Origin: Acidobacteriota bacterium
Lineage (GTDB): Bacteria > Acidobacteriota > Terriglobia > Acidiferrales > UBA7541
Length of the DNA: 6,883 nt
NCBI GenBank assembly: GCA_003131705.1
Contig: PKUY01000358.1
Location: forward strand, 15,104-21,986
Direction: 5' to 3'
A program made the translations under genes and the position numbers. Below, one piece after another: positions 1 through 5,214 of this stretch (its first letter is position 1; each line of letters begins with the position of its first letter). The notes below the pieces were generated by a model. The model did not search any database. It saw only the letters and a program-made list of their open reading frames with translations, and had not been told where the DNA came from.

Positions 1-112
1 AACTCCCAATCCTCCGGCGTTTCCACATATCGAGCAGCACCGCGCCGAGAATGCTGCGCTCGGCTTCGATATTGTGAGGTAACGGTCGTTCGAGAGTGGT
101 ATCGCTAGCCAT
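1..112 (-). CDS. dnaB: Replicative DNA helicase DnaB, N-terminal fragment running off the left edge
   Basis: DnaB is the hexameric 5'-3' helicase that unwinds DNA at the replication fork and binds primase through its N-terminal domain. Only the first 37 codons are here. Residues 9-28 (RPLPHNIEAERSILGAVLLD) are the classic opening of DnaB, in which LPHN-x-EAE leads into the first helix of the N-terminal domain. The ATG at 112-110 is chosen because an in-frame TAG lies only a few codons upstream. The ribosome binding site is weak (a GA-rich stretch just before the start). The position after rpsF-rpsR-rplI agrees with the common bacterial order, but the rplI terminator and a 300-base spacer imply separate transcription. 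From residue 29 on (MWKRRRIGS) the sequence no longer resembles DnaB, although the frame stays open. That could be lineage divergence, an indel or an assembly-edge artefact. The family call is firm for the first 28 residues only. Confidence 0.8.
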   Translation of the reverse strand, partial: MASDTTLERPLPHNIEAERSILGAVLLDMWKRRRIGS

Positions 113-358
113 TATTCGCTTTCTCTTCGCCTATCATCGCCCAAGTGGAGCTTCGGCGCAAGTCAGCCATTTTTCTCATGCTGCGACGGCTCATCGGGAC
201 GCCTAAAAAGTGTTTCCCGGATTTTTCAGAGCGCCTGTCATTGTGGTGAACGCGTGTGCAACCGTCAAGAAAGTACTTCGTGTGGAGATTGTGGAATTCA
301 CACCGGGCTGTGAATAACTCGTTCCCGAGAGCGGAAGCACGCTCGCGAACACGGACGC
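113..358. other. Intergenic spacer between dnaB and the rplI terminator
   Basis: No credible gene is seen on either strand. The spacer should hold the dnaB promoter, but I cannot pick one with confidence. The best minus-strand pair is TTGCGC with GATGAT at 17-base spacing shortly before the dnaB start, and both hexamers are poor. The right half carries several TGTG-type motifs, listed separately. An 8-bp imperfect inverted repeat with one mismatch (326-333 with 340-347, loop GAAGCA) lies just beyond the terminator. Its role is unknown. Confidence 0.5.
242..317 (+). promoter_or_regulatory. Cluster of DnaA-box-like motifs upstream of dnaB
   Basis: Five TGTG-initiated 9-mers lie in the same orientation within 76 bases, starting at 242, 255, 281, 290 and 309. 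The one at 309-317 (TGTGAATAA, read on the other strand as TTATTCACA) fits the degenerate DnaA box TTWTNCACA at all nine positions. The other four match at about seven of nine. A sixth, opposite-strand partial match is at 294-302 (GAATTCACA). DnaA boxes are known at origins and at DnaA-regulated promoters, and the placement before a replication helicase gene suits either role. It could also be an operator for another factor or a chance cluster. No obvious AT-rich unwinding region adjoins it, so I do not call an origin. Confidence 0.35.
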
Positions 359-392
359 AAAAAAAAGGGGCGCTGCGATCGGCGCCCCTTTT
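359..392 (-). terminator. Intrinsic terminator of the rplI end of the operon
   Basis: A perfect 11-bp stem (363-373 with 382-392) closes an 8-base loop (374-381). The inner seven pairs are all G:C (GGGGCGC with GCGCCCC) and the outer four are A:T. On the minus strand the stem runs into eight consecutive T residues (complement of A359-A366), the usual U-tract. It begins 28 bases after the rplI stop. The four T residues on the other side could give weak bidirectional activity, but no plus-strand gene needs it. It separates the ribosomal-protein operon from dnaB. Confidence 0.92.
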
Positions 393-420
393 GCGGAGAT
401 GGGAATTTCGTGCGAGCCGC

Positions 421-867
421 TTATTCGTCTTTTTTGACGGTGATCTTCACGCTCGCGGTCACTTCGCGGTGCAGCTTCACGGGAATCTCGTAATCGCCGA
501 CAACCTTAATGGGATCGGCAAGCACGATTTTGCGCTTGTCCACGTTGTAGCCTTTCGCGGCGAGCGCTTCGGCGATGTCGGCGGATGTCACCGACCCGAA
601 CAGCTGATCGTTTTCTCCCGCCTTGCGCGCGAATTCGAGCGAGACAGCCCCGAGCAGTTCGCCCAGTTTCTGAGCCGCGTCTCTTTCGGTCGCTTCCTGC
701 TTCTCGAACGCGGCGCGCATCTTCTCGAGCCGCTTCATGTTGTTGGCGCTGGCTTCCAGCGCAAGCTTCCGCGGCAACAGATAATTACGTGCGTAACCCG
801 CGGCTACTTCCACAATCTGGCCGCGCGTGCCGAGCTTCTCGACATCTTCCTGTAAAATTATTTGCAT
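421..867 (-). CDS. rplI: Large-subunit ribosomal protein bL9
   Basis: bL9 binds 23S rRNA near the base of the L1 stalk with its N-terminal domain and reaches across the ribosome surface through a long helix. It influences reading-frame maintenance. The 148-residue length is typical of the full two-domain form. The N-terminal domain holds the family signature at residues 12-36 (LGTRG, then GYARNYLLP and KLA). Residues 41-75 form the long charged connecting helix. The C-terminal domain starts near residue 80 and contains LFGSVTSADIAEAL (89-102). The ATG at 867 is supported by GAGG at 877-880, nine bases upstream. It is the last gene of the operon, 89 bases after rpsR, and a hairpin lies in that gap. 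Nothing is missing from the protein. Confidence 0.97.
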   Translation of the reverse strand: MQIILQEDVEKLGTRGQIVEVAAGYARNYLLPRKLALEASANNMKRLEKMRAAFEKQEATERDAAQKLGELLGAVSLEFARKAGENDQLFGSVTSADIAEALAAKGYNVDKRKIVLADPIKVVGDYEIPVKLHREVTASVKITVKKDE

Positions 868-956
868 GTTCCTTAACCTCGGTTTTCCATTTCGCTTCAG
901 GGGCTAACGCCCCTGGTTCGCTAAAATTGATCGGTGAACCCGCTCGGCGACCGCGA
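868..956. other. rpsR-rplI intergenic gap
   Basis: This is the longest gap between genes of the main operon. It carries the rplI ribosome binding site (GAGGTT, 875-880) and a perfect palindromic hairpin (898-915, listed separately). No promoter hexamers stand out on the minus strand. Confidence 0.5.
891..922. repeat. REP-like palindromic hairpin with flanking direct repeats
   Basis: CAGGGGC (898-904) and GCCCCTG (909-915) form a perfect 7-bp stem around the tetraloop TAAC. The hairpin is flanked on both sides by the direct repeat TTCGCT (891-896 and 917-922). No U-tract follows on either strand, so it is a poor intrinsic terminator. Short palindromes of the form GGGGC-TAAx-GCCCC are, as I recall, dispersed in some acidobacterial and other soil-bacterial genomes, so this may be one copy of a dispersed family. 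In the transcript it could tune rpsR/rplI stoichiometry by pausing or by protecting the 3' end. The structure is seen directly; the family membership and function are inferred. Confidence 0.5.
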
Positions 957-1388
957 CTACAGTTCCGCGGCGAACGGCAACAGCGCGATATTCTGCGCCC
1001 GCTTGATTGCCACTGCGAGCCATCTCTGGTGCCGCGCGCAAGTTCCGGTCATGCGGCGCGGAAGAATCTTGCCGCGTTCCTGCAGGAACGGCGCCAAAAT
1101 CTCCGCCTTTTTGTAATCGATGTAGTCCGACTTATCGACGCAGAACCGGCAAACCTTCTTCTTGCGAATGAAGCTTCTCTTGCCGCGCTTCGCGGGACCG
1201 CCTGGACCACTCGGCCTGCCGCCTGGCGGACGGGGACCTCCCCCACCCGAGCCTCCCCCGAAACGTGATCCCCCTCCGCCAGAGTATCCGGACGACCCAC
1301 TGGACGATCCGCTCGGCCCAGAATGGCCCGATGGTCCCGATGGTCCGGAGGCCGGTGCCTGCGGACGCGGTGCGTTTTCTTCTGTCAT
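957..1388 (-). CDS. rpsR: Small-subunit ribosomal protein bS18 with a long Gly/Ser/Pro-rich N-terminal extension
   Basis: bS18 sits on the 30S platform and forms a heterodimer with bS6 on 16S rRNA. The conserved domain begins near residue 69 ([14 protein letters not shown]) and includes [19 protein letters not shown] (104-122), a near-perfect family signature. C80, C83, C117 and H120 form a CxxC/CxxH set, so this is the zinc-binding type of bS18. Usual bS18 length is 70-95 residues; this protein has 143. Residues 1-68 are low complexity, with GPS tripeptide repeats (15-27) followed by Gly-, Arg- and Pro-rich sequence (37-66). The ATG at 1388 is supported by GGGGAG at 1395-1400, six bases upstream. 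A shorter form would need an internal start, and none with a good binding site is evident, so the extension is probably translated. It lies 42 bases after rpsF, with no ssb in between. Confidence 0.95.
   Translation of the reverse strand: MTEENAPRPQAPASGPSGPSGHSGPSGSSSGSSGYSGGGGSRFGGGSGGGGPRPPGGRPSGPGGPAKRGKRSFIRKKKVCRFCVDKSDYIDYKKAEILAPFLQERGKILPRRMTGTCARHQRWLAVAIKRAQNIALLPFAAEL
1327..1344 (-). repeat. 9-bp tandem repeat coding GPS units in the bS18 extension
   Basis: CCCGATGGT occurs twice in tandem (1327-1335 and 1336-1344 on the plus strand), with degenerate continuations on both sides. In the rpsR frame each unit encodes one turn of a Gly-Pro-Ser tripeptide. This suggests that the extension has grown by slippage or unequal duplication of a 9-base unit. 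It is short, and the inference about its origin is modest. Confidence 0.5.
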
Positions 1389-1424
1389 TCGATTCTCCCC
1401 GATTCGATCTCGCCAATTCGATCT
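1387..1424. repeat. Three phased ATTCGAT direct repeats at the rpsR start
   Basis: ATTCGAT occurs at 1387-1393, 1402-1408 and 1416-1422. The last two extend to ATTCGATCT. The starts are 15 and 14 bases apart. The array covers the rpsR ribosome binding site and start codon within the rpsF-rpsR gap. It could be a binding site in DNA or RNA, or simply low-level duplication. No known operator matches. Confidence 0.35.
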
Positions 1425-1430
1425 GGTTGA

Positions 1431-1856
1431 TTAAGGTGTCGCCACGGATTGTTCGCCGCTCGCCGGAATAGATGGCTGAGCCGGCGCCGCAGCAGTCTTG
1501 CGCGGACGCCGTGCAGCGCGCTTCTCGCGATGGCGCTTCAGTTTGTCCTGCCGCTTCAATTCTTCATCGACGCGCACCGTCAAGTATTTCATGACCGGGT
1601 CGGCGACTTTCAGGCGGCGCTCGAGCTCTTTCACTACTTCGCCCTGGCTCGAACGCACAACCATGTAAACGTAGAATCCCTCGCGCAATCGCTGCACGCG
1701 GTAGGCCATGCGCTTCCGGCCCCATTTTTCCGTCTTCTCGATCTTCGCGCCCTTTTCGGCGACCGTGCTCTCGAGTGTCGAGATCACTTTATCGATGTCC
1801 GCCTCCGGCGTATCCGGCCGGCAAATAAAAATCAGGTCGTATTGACGCTCTTCCAT
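1431..1856 (-). CDS. rpsF: Small-subunit ribosomal protein bS6 with a basic/low-complexity C-terminal tail
   Basis: bS6 is a ferredoxin-like-fold protein that pairs with bS18 on the 30S platform. The fold is complete in residues 1-98: the first strand YDLIFICRPD (6-15), WGRKRMAYRV (45-54), GFYVYMVV (60-67) and DPVMKYLTVRVDE (86-98) are the usual family blocks. Total length is 141 residues, compared with about 95-135 for most members. The surplus is a strongly basic stretch (101-120, rich in Lys and Arg) followed by an Ala/Pro/Ser tail. The ATG at 1856 has GAGAGGA at 1860-1866, only three bases upstream, which is close but strong. The gene lies 43 bases after pth and 42 bases before rpsR, so bS6 and its partner bS18 are made together. 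The short leader shows no CCG-bearing stem of the kind known for S6:S18 autoregulation. Confidence 0.96.
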   Translation of the reverse strand: MEERQYDLIFICRPDTPEADIDKVISTLESTVAEKGAKIEKTEKWGRKRMAYRVQRLREGFYVYMVVRSSQGEVVKELERRLKVADPVMKYLTVRVDEELKRQDKLKRHREKRAARRPRKTAAAPAQPSIPASGEQSVATP

Positions 1857-1899
1857 TTGTCCTCTCGATTCCTTGCCTCTTCTGCAGCAATAGAAATCT

Positions 1900-2490
1900 C
1901 TAATCCAAATTCTCGTCGCCCGAAGATACTTTCTGGTTAAACCGAGACATCGCCTTGTCCAAGCCGTCGGTCAAAACCGATTCCACCGCTTCCGCAGCTT
2001 CTACGGCCGTCTCTTGCGCGACTCGTCGATCCTCGCGGCCCATGGGCTCCAGGACGTATTCCCTGCGGTCGCCCCACATCTTTTCCGGCTGGACGCCCAA
2101 CCGGATTCGAATAAATTCGTCCGTTCCCAGCGCGCTAATGATCGATTTCAATCCATTATGCGTGCTGTTCCGGCCCCGGTCCCGAATCCTCAGCATGCCC
2201 CAAGGTAAATCTACTTCGTCGATCAGCACGATAATGTCTACCGGCTTGCATTCATACCGTTCGGCCAGCATTCGCACCGACACGCCGCTCAGATTCATCA
2301 TCGTCTGCGGCTTGGCCAAAACCACTTCGTGACCCGCCACTTCTCCGACTCCGATCAGCGCCTTGGCTTCCGGCCGAGTCACTCGAATCCCGGCTCGTTC
2401 AGCGAGCGCATCCACGGCAATGAATCCCATGTTGTGCGGCGTCCACTCGTATTCGGGACCTGGGTTGCCGAGGCCGGCGATTAATTTCAT
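1900..2490 (-). CDS. pth: Peptidyl-tRNA hydrolase
   Basis: Pth cleaves the ester bond of peptidyl-tRNAs that drop off the ribosome and so recycles tRNA in the cytoplasm. With the ATG at 2490 the protein has 196 residues, typical for bacterial Pth. The opening MKLIAGLGNPGPEY is conserved to the first residue. Catalytic His is H19 (TPHNMGF, 17-23), and the accompanying residues are N9, N66 (in PQTMMNLSG, 61-69), D91 (DEVDLPWG) and N112 (HNGLKSI). Two variants from the common consensus are seen: TPHN instead of TRHN, and STHNG where GGHNG is usual. A GTG at 2511 would add seven residues but has no ribosome binding site and precedes the conserved opening, so it was not chosen. The site before the ATG is also weak. 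The gene sits 80 bases after rplY and 43 before rpsF. Confidence 0.95.
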   Translation of the reverse strand: MKLIAGLGNPGPEYEWTPHNMGFIAVDALAERAGIRVTRPEAKALIGVGEVAGHEVVLAKPQTMMNLSGVSVRMLAERYECKPVDIIVLIDEVDLPWGMLRIRDRGRNSTHNGLKSIISALGTDEFIRIRLGVQPEKMWGDRREYVLEPMGREDRRVAQETAVEAAEAVESVLTDGLDKAMSRFNQKVSSGDENLD

Positions 2491-2570
2491 ATCTCGTTCG
2501 TCGTCTTGCACTCGGCAGGGCGCGTGTGATCGCTCGATCCCGGGCTCGCCGCCATGTTCGGGCGCTTCGG

Positions 2571-3287
2571 TTACTTCTCCTTGCCCTTCTTTTCGGCCTT
2601 GGGAGCCTCTGCGCCCCCTTCGGCTTCGCCTTCTTCTGTTTCCTTCTTGCCCTTCTTGATGACTTCGGGCTCGGCTGGCGCAGTCTCGGTCGCCACAGCC
2701 GCTTCTGCCACGGGCTCTTCTTCCTTCTTCAGCATCACGACGTGAGCCAGCACACGCGCCGGATCGGTCAGCAGCTTGACCTTCGCGGGATCGAAGGGGA
2801 GGTCGCTTGCGCGGAGCTGCCTGCCTATCATGTAGTCGCTGATATCCACGCGAAACTCTTCAGGGATATCGCCCGGCAAGCACTCGAGCTCGACTTCGCG
2901 GGTGACCATTTCGAAGACCCCGCCCTGCATCTTGACGCCTTGCGGCTCGCCAAACGTATGCACCGGCACGCGAACGCGCATTCGCACGTCCATCGCGATG
3001 CGCAGCAAATCCACGTGCAGCAGTTTGTTGGTCACGGGATCGACCTGCCAGTCCTTCAGCATGGCCCTTTCTTCACTGCCGCCCGCGACACTTACGCTGA
3101 AAATCGTGTTGTGGCCTGTCTCGGAGCGCAGAATTCGTGCCACCTGCTTCGCATTCACCGCGAGCGAGACGGATTCCTTGAGCGCGCCATACAGCACCGC
3201 CGGCACCATTCCCGTCATGCGCGTGCGGCGCGCGGCATTCTTCCCGCGTGTTTCGCGAATATTTCCCTCCACTGTAAACGTTTCCAT
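2571..3287 (-). CDS. rplY: Large-subunit ribosomal protein bL25, long Ctc/TL5 form
   Basis: bL25 binds 5S rRNA in the central protuberance. The long form is also called general stress protein Ctc or TL5. The N-terminal 5S-binding domain (about 4-97) contains GKNAARRTRMTG (15-26) and VPAVLYG (28-34), and ends with DPVTNKLLHVDLLRI (83-97). The C-terminal TL5 beta domain spans about 99-186, including LPGDIPEEFRVDIS (137-150). Residues 187-238 are a disordered tail alternating Glu/Ala-rich and Lys-rich segments. The total of 238 residues is within the range of the long form. The ATG at 3287 has a strong ribosome binding site, AAAGGAAGGA (3291-3300). The gene follows prs by 46 bases. The prs-ctc-pth order is shared with many bacteria, including Bacillus. 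Confidence 0.95.
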   Translation of the reverse strand: METFTVEGNIRETRGKNAARRTRMTGMVPAVLYGALKESVSLAVNAKQVARILRSETGHNTIFSVSVAGGSEERAMLKDWQVDPVTNKLLHVDLLRIAMDVRMRVRVPVHTFGEPQGVKMQGGVFEMVTREVELECLPGDIPEEFRVDISDYMIGRQLRASDLPFDPAKVKLLTDPARVLAHVVMLKKEEEPVAEAAVATETAPAEPEVIKKGKKETEEGEAEGGAEAPKAEKKGKEK

Positions 3288-3333
3288 ACGTCCTTCCTTT
3301 TATCCTTGTGCGCTACCTGCTTGTGCACGACAT

Positions 3334-4278
3334 CTAAATGAACAACTCGCTGATCGAAGTCTCTTCGTGAATCGACTGAATTCCGCGCGCCAGCAGCGGC
3401 GCCACGCTCAGTACCTTGATTTTCGGCAGCTTCTTCGCGGACTCGCTCAGCGTGACAGAATCCGTCACAACCACTTCCTCGATATCGGACTTCATAATTC
3501 GATCGACAGCCGGACCCGAAAGAACCGGGTGCGTGCAGGCCGCATATACTTTTGAGGCGCCATTCGCGAGCAACGCCTCCGCTGTTTTCACCAGCGTGCC
3601 GGCCGTATCGATAATGTCGTCGATGATCAGCGCGGTGCGGTCCTTCACGTCGCCGATCAGGTTCATCACTTCGCTCACGTTGACATCGATCCGCCGCTTA
3701 TCCACGATCGCCAGCGGCGCGTCAATTCTCTTCGCGAAAAGGCGCGCACGCTCCACGCCGCCTGCATCTGGCGAAACCACCGTCATCGCCCCAAGCTTTT
3801 TCTTCTGAAAATATTCCACCAGCACGGGCGCTGCATATAAGTGATCCACCGGGATATTGAAATAGCCCTGAATCTGCGGCGCGTGCAGGTCCAAGGACAG
3901 CACGCGGCTCGCTCCAGCCGTCTCCAGCAAGTCCGCCACTAACTTCGCCGAAATCGCCACACGCGGGCGGTCTTTGCGATCCTGCCGCGAGTACGGGTAA
4001 TACGGAATTACCGGCGTGATTCGCCACGCCGAAGCCCGCTTGAACGCGTCGATCATCAACAGCAACTGCATCAGGTGGAAATCCACCGGATTCGCGCACG
4101 GCTGCACCACGAACACGTCGGCGCCCCGAACATTTTCAAGAATCTGATAGCGCGTTTCGCCGTCTGAAAATTGGCCGTGCTCGGCTTTGCCGCGCGTCAC
4201 GCCAAGGTAGGAGCAAATCGAATCAGCAAGAGCTGGATTCGCAGTTCCACAAAAGACCTTGAATTTCTCGTCGGCCAA
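3334..4278 (-). CDS. prs: Ribose-phosphate pyrophosphokinase (PRPP synthase, class I), TTG start
   Basis: Prs transfers pyrophosphate from ATP to ribose 5-phosphate, giving PRPP for purine, pyrimidine, NAD, histidine and tryptophan synthesis. The 314-residue length is standard. Visible motifs include FSDGETR (37-43), the ATP-contacting RQDRK (98-102), the catalytic-site His in DLHAPQIQGYF (130-140, H132), VDKRR (192-196) and the PRPP/ribose-phosphate loop DDIIDTAGT (220-228). The start codon is TTG (4278-4276). It is supported by AGGGGAG four bases upstream and by the protein beginning where the family begins (KFKVFCGTANPALA); the next in-frame Met, M70, is well inside the fold. The gene starts 9 bases after ispE stops and its ribosome binding site overlaps that stop codon, so translation is probably coupled. 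All expected catalytic residues are present. Confidence 0.97.
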   Translation of the reverse strand: MADEKFKVFCGTANPALADSICSYLGVTRGKAEHGQFSDGETRYQILENVRGADVFVVQPCANPVDFHLMQLLLMIDAFKRASAWRITPVIPYYPYSRQDRKDRPRVAISAKLVADLLETAGASRVLSLDLHAPQIQGYFNIPVDHLYAAPVLVEYFQKKKLGAMTVVSPDAGGVERARLFAKRIDAPLAIVDKRRIDVNVSEVMNLIGDVKDRTALIIDDIIDTAGTLVKTAEALLANGASKVYAACTHPVLSGPAVDRIMKSDIEEVVVTDSVTLSESAKKLPKIKVLSVAPLLARGIQSIHEETSISELFI

Positions 4279-4282
4279 AGTT

Positions 4283-4290
4283 CTCCCCTA
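4283..4290 (-). promoter_or_regulatory. prs ribosome binding site overlapping the ispE stop codon
   Basis: AGGGGAG on the minus strand (4283-4289) shares two bases with the ispE TAG (4288-4290) and lies four bases before the TTG start of prs. A strong site paired with a weak start codon, placed at the upstream stop, suggests that ribosomes ending ispE re-initiate on prs. The site decides the prs start. The coupling is inferred. Confidence 0.7.
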
Positions 4291-5205
4291 GATTTGCACG
4301 CGCCAGCCCATGGCGCGGCCATAGTTTTCCCTGGATAGAGTTTCGACTACGGAAACTGCATCCTCCGGAAACGCCCGAGCGGCTCGGCGCGCCTGCGCTG
4401 GGTTTCGGTAAACTCCAAACACCGCCGACCCGCTACCCGCCAGCGCGGCATTCGCGGCTCCTCGCTCGAGCAATCCGTCCCGAATTTCTCGGAGTCGCGG
4501 ATATCGGCTGAAAACAGGCCTCTCGAAATCGTTCGAGACCTTTCCCTGCCGGCTCCAGCACAGAGCGCAGAACTCCCAAATATTAGGGGGTTTGACGCGT
4601 TTTGTCAATTCCTCCGAGAGCCACCCGTAGGCCTCTTTCGTGTTCACGCCGATATCCCGCGGCGAAACCACCACAACTGTCTGTTTCGGCGCGTCATCGA
4701 GAGGATAAATCTCATCGCCGCGATTCACCGCCATCGCGCGTCCCCCAAAAAGAAAAAACGGCACATCCGAGCCCAATCCGGCGGCGATTTCCACCAGCCG
4801 CGCCAGCGGCAGGTCCCACCCGGTCAGTCGCAGCATGCCGATGAGGGTCGCGGCGGCGTCGCTCGATCCCCCGCCCAACCCTCGCGCCACCGGAATTCTC
4901 TTTTCCAAGTGTACCGACACGCTGCCTTTAAACCCGATCTCCGGGGCGATGGCTCTTATCGCGCGTGTCACGAGATTGTCAAGGCCCAGCAGTGCTGGAT
5001 CGTTGCACGTCATGAACATTTCGAAGGCTGAACCGGGCGTGATGGAAAGCTCGATCGTGTCGTGCAACGAGATGGTTTGAAAGATCGTTCGTAGCTCGTG
5101 GTAGCCGTCGGGATGCCGGCCGAGCACGCGGAGAGATAGATTCACTTTCGCAAACGCGCGCAGGCGCAGCGACTTCTTCCCCCTGGGTCTTTTCGCAACA
5201 GGCAT
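4288..5205 (-). CDS. ispE: 4-diphosphocytidyl-2-C-methyl-D-erythritol kinase
   Basis: IspE is the GHMP-family kinase of the MEP pathway. It phosphorylates CDP-methylerythritol at the 2-hydroxyl with ATP on the way to IPP and DMAPP. The 305-residue protein shows the three GHMP motifs: AFAKVNLSLRVLGRHPDGYHEL (17-38) with catalytic Lys K20, the ATP-binding PVARGLGGGSSDAAA (105-119), and the C-terminal LAGSGSAVFG (255-264). D147 in GSDVPFF is the catalytic Asp. The first 16 residues are a basic leader ahead of the fold. The ATG at 5205 lies 9 bases after the TPR gene stop and has no clear Shine-Dalgarno site, so it may rely on translational coupling. An internal AGGGGG near codons 8-9 could serve a later non-ATG start, but I keep the ATG. 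Its presence indicates that isoprenoids are made by the MEP route. Confidence 0.96.
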   Translation of the reverse strand: MPVAKRPRGKKSLRLRAFAKVNLSLRVLGRHPDGYHELRTIFQTISLHDTIELSITPGSAFEMFMTCNDPALLGLDNLVTRAIRAIAPEIGFKGSVSVHLEKRIPVARGLGGGSSDAAATLIGMLRLTGWDLPLARLVEIAAGLGSDVPFFLFGGRAMAVNRGDEIYPLDDAPKQTVVVVSPRDIGVNTKEAYGWLSEELTKRVKPPNIWEFCALCWSRQGKVSNDFERPVFSRYPRLREIRDGLLERGAANAALAGSGSAVFGVYRNPAQARRAARAFPEDAVSVVETLSRENYGRAMGWRVQI

Positions 5206-5214
5206 GCGCGGAGC

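Noticed and set aside
105..179. A 24-codon minus-strand reading frame (starting MRKMADLRRSS) overlapping the dnaB start
   Set aside because: It has no ribosome binding site and no recognisable content, and it is in a different frame from dnaB. A frame this short is expected by chance.
113..200. A dnaB promoter formed by TTGCGC and GATGAT with a 17-base spacer
   Set aside because: Both hexamers match the consensus poorly, so it is mentioned with the spacer but not called as a feature.
242..317. A complete chromosomal origin
   Set aside because: Only one exact DnaA box is present, there is no clear AT-rich unwinding region and dnaA is not in the window.
1162..1434. A proline-rich plus-strand frame opposite the bS18 extension
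   Set aside because: Its Pro/Gly composition is the mirror of the GGx/GPS codons of rpsR, and it shows no independent coding signal.
1857..1899. A possible S6:S18 autoregulatory leader before rpsF
   Set aside because: The gap is only 43 bases and I see no stem with the CCG element typical of that leader.
2487..2555. A 22-codon minus-strand reading frame whose TGA overlaps the pth ATG as ATGA
   Set aside because: The overlap looks like coupling, but there is no ribosome binding site, the peptide is featureless, and it needs support from relatives.
2526..3341. A long plus-strand open frame opposite rplY, and another at 585-1268 opposite rplI and rpsR
   Set aside because: Both are antisense shadows of GC-rich conserved genes, rich in Arg, Ser, His and Pro, with no family resemblance.
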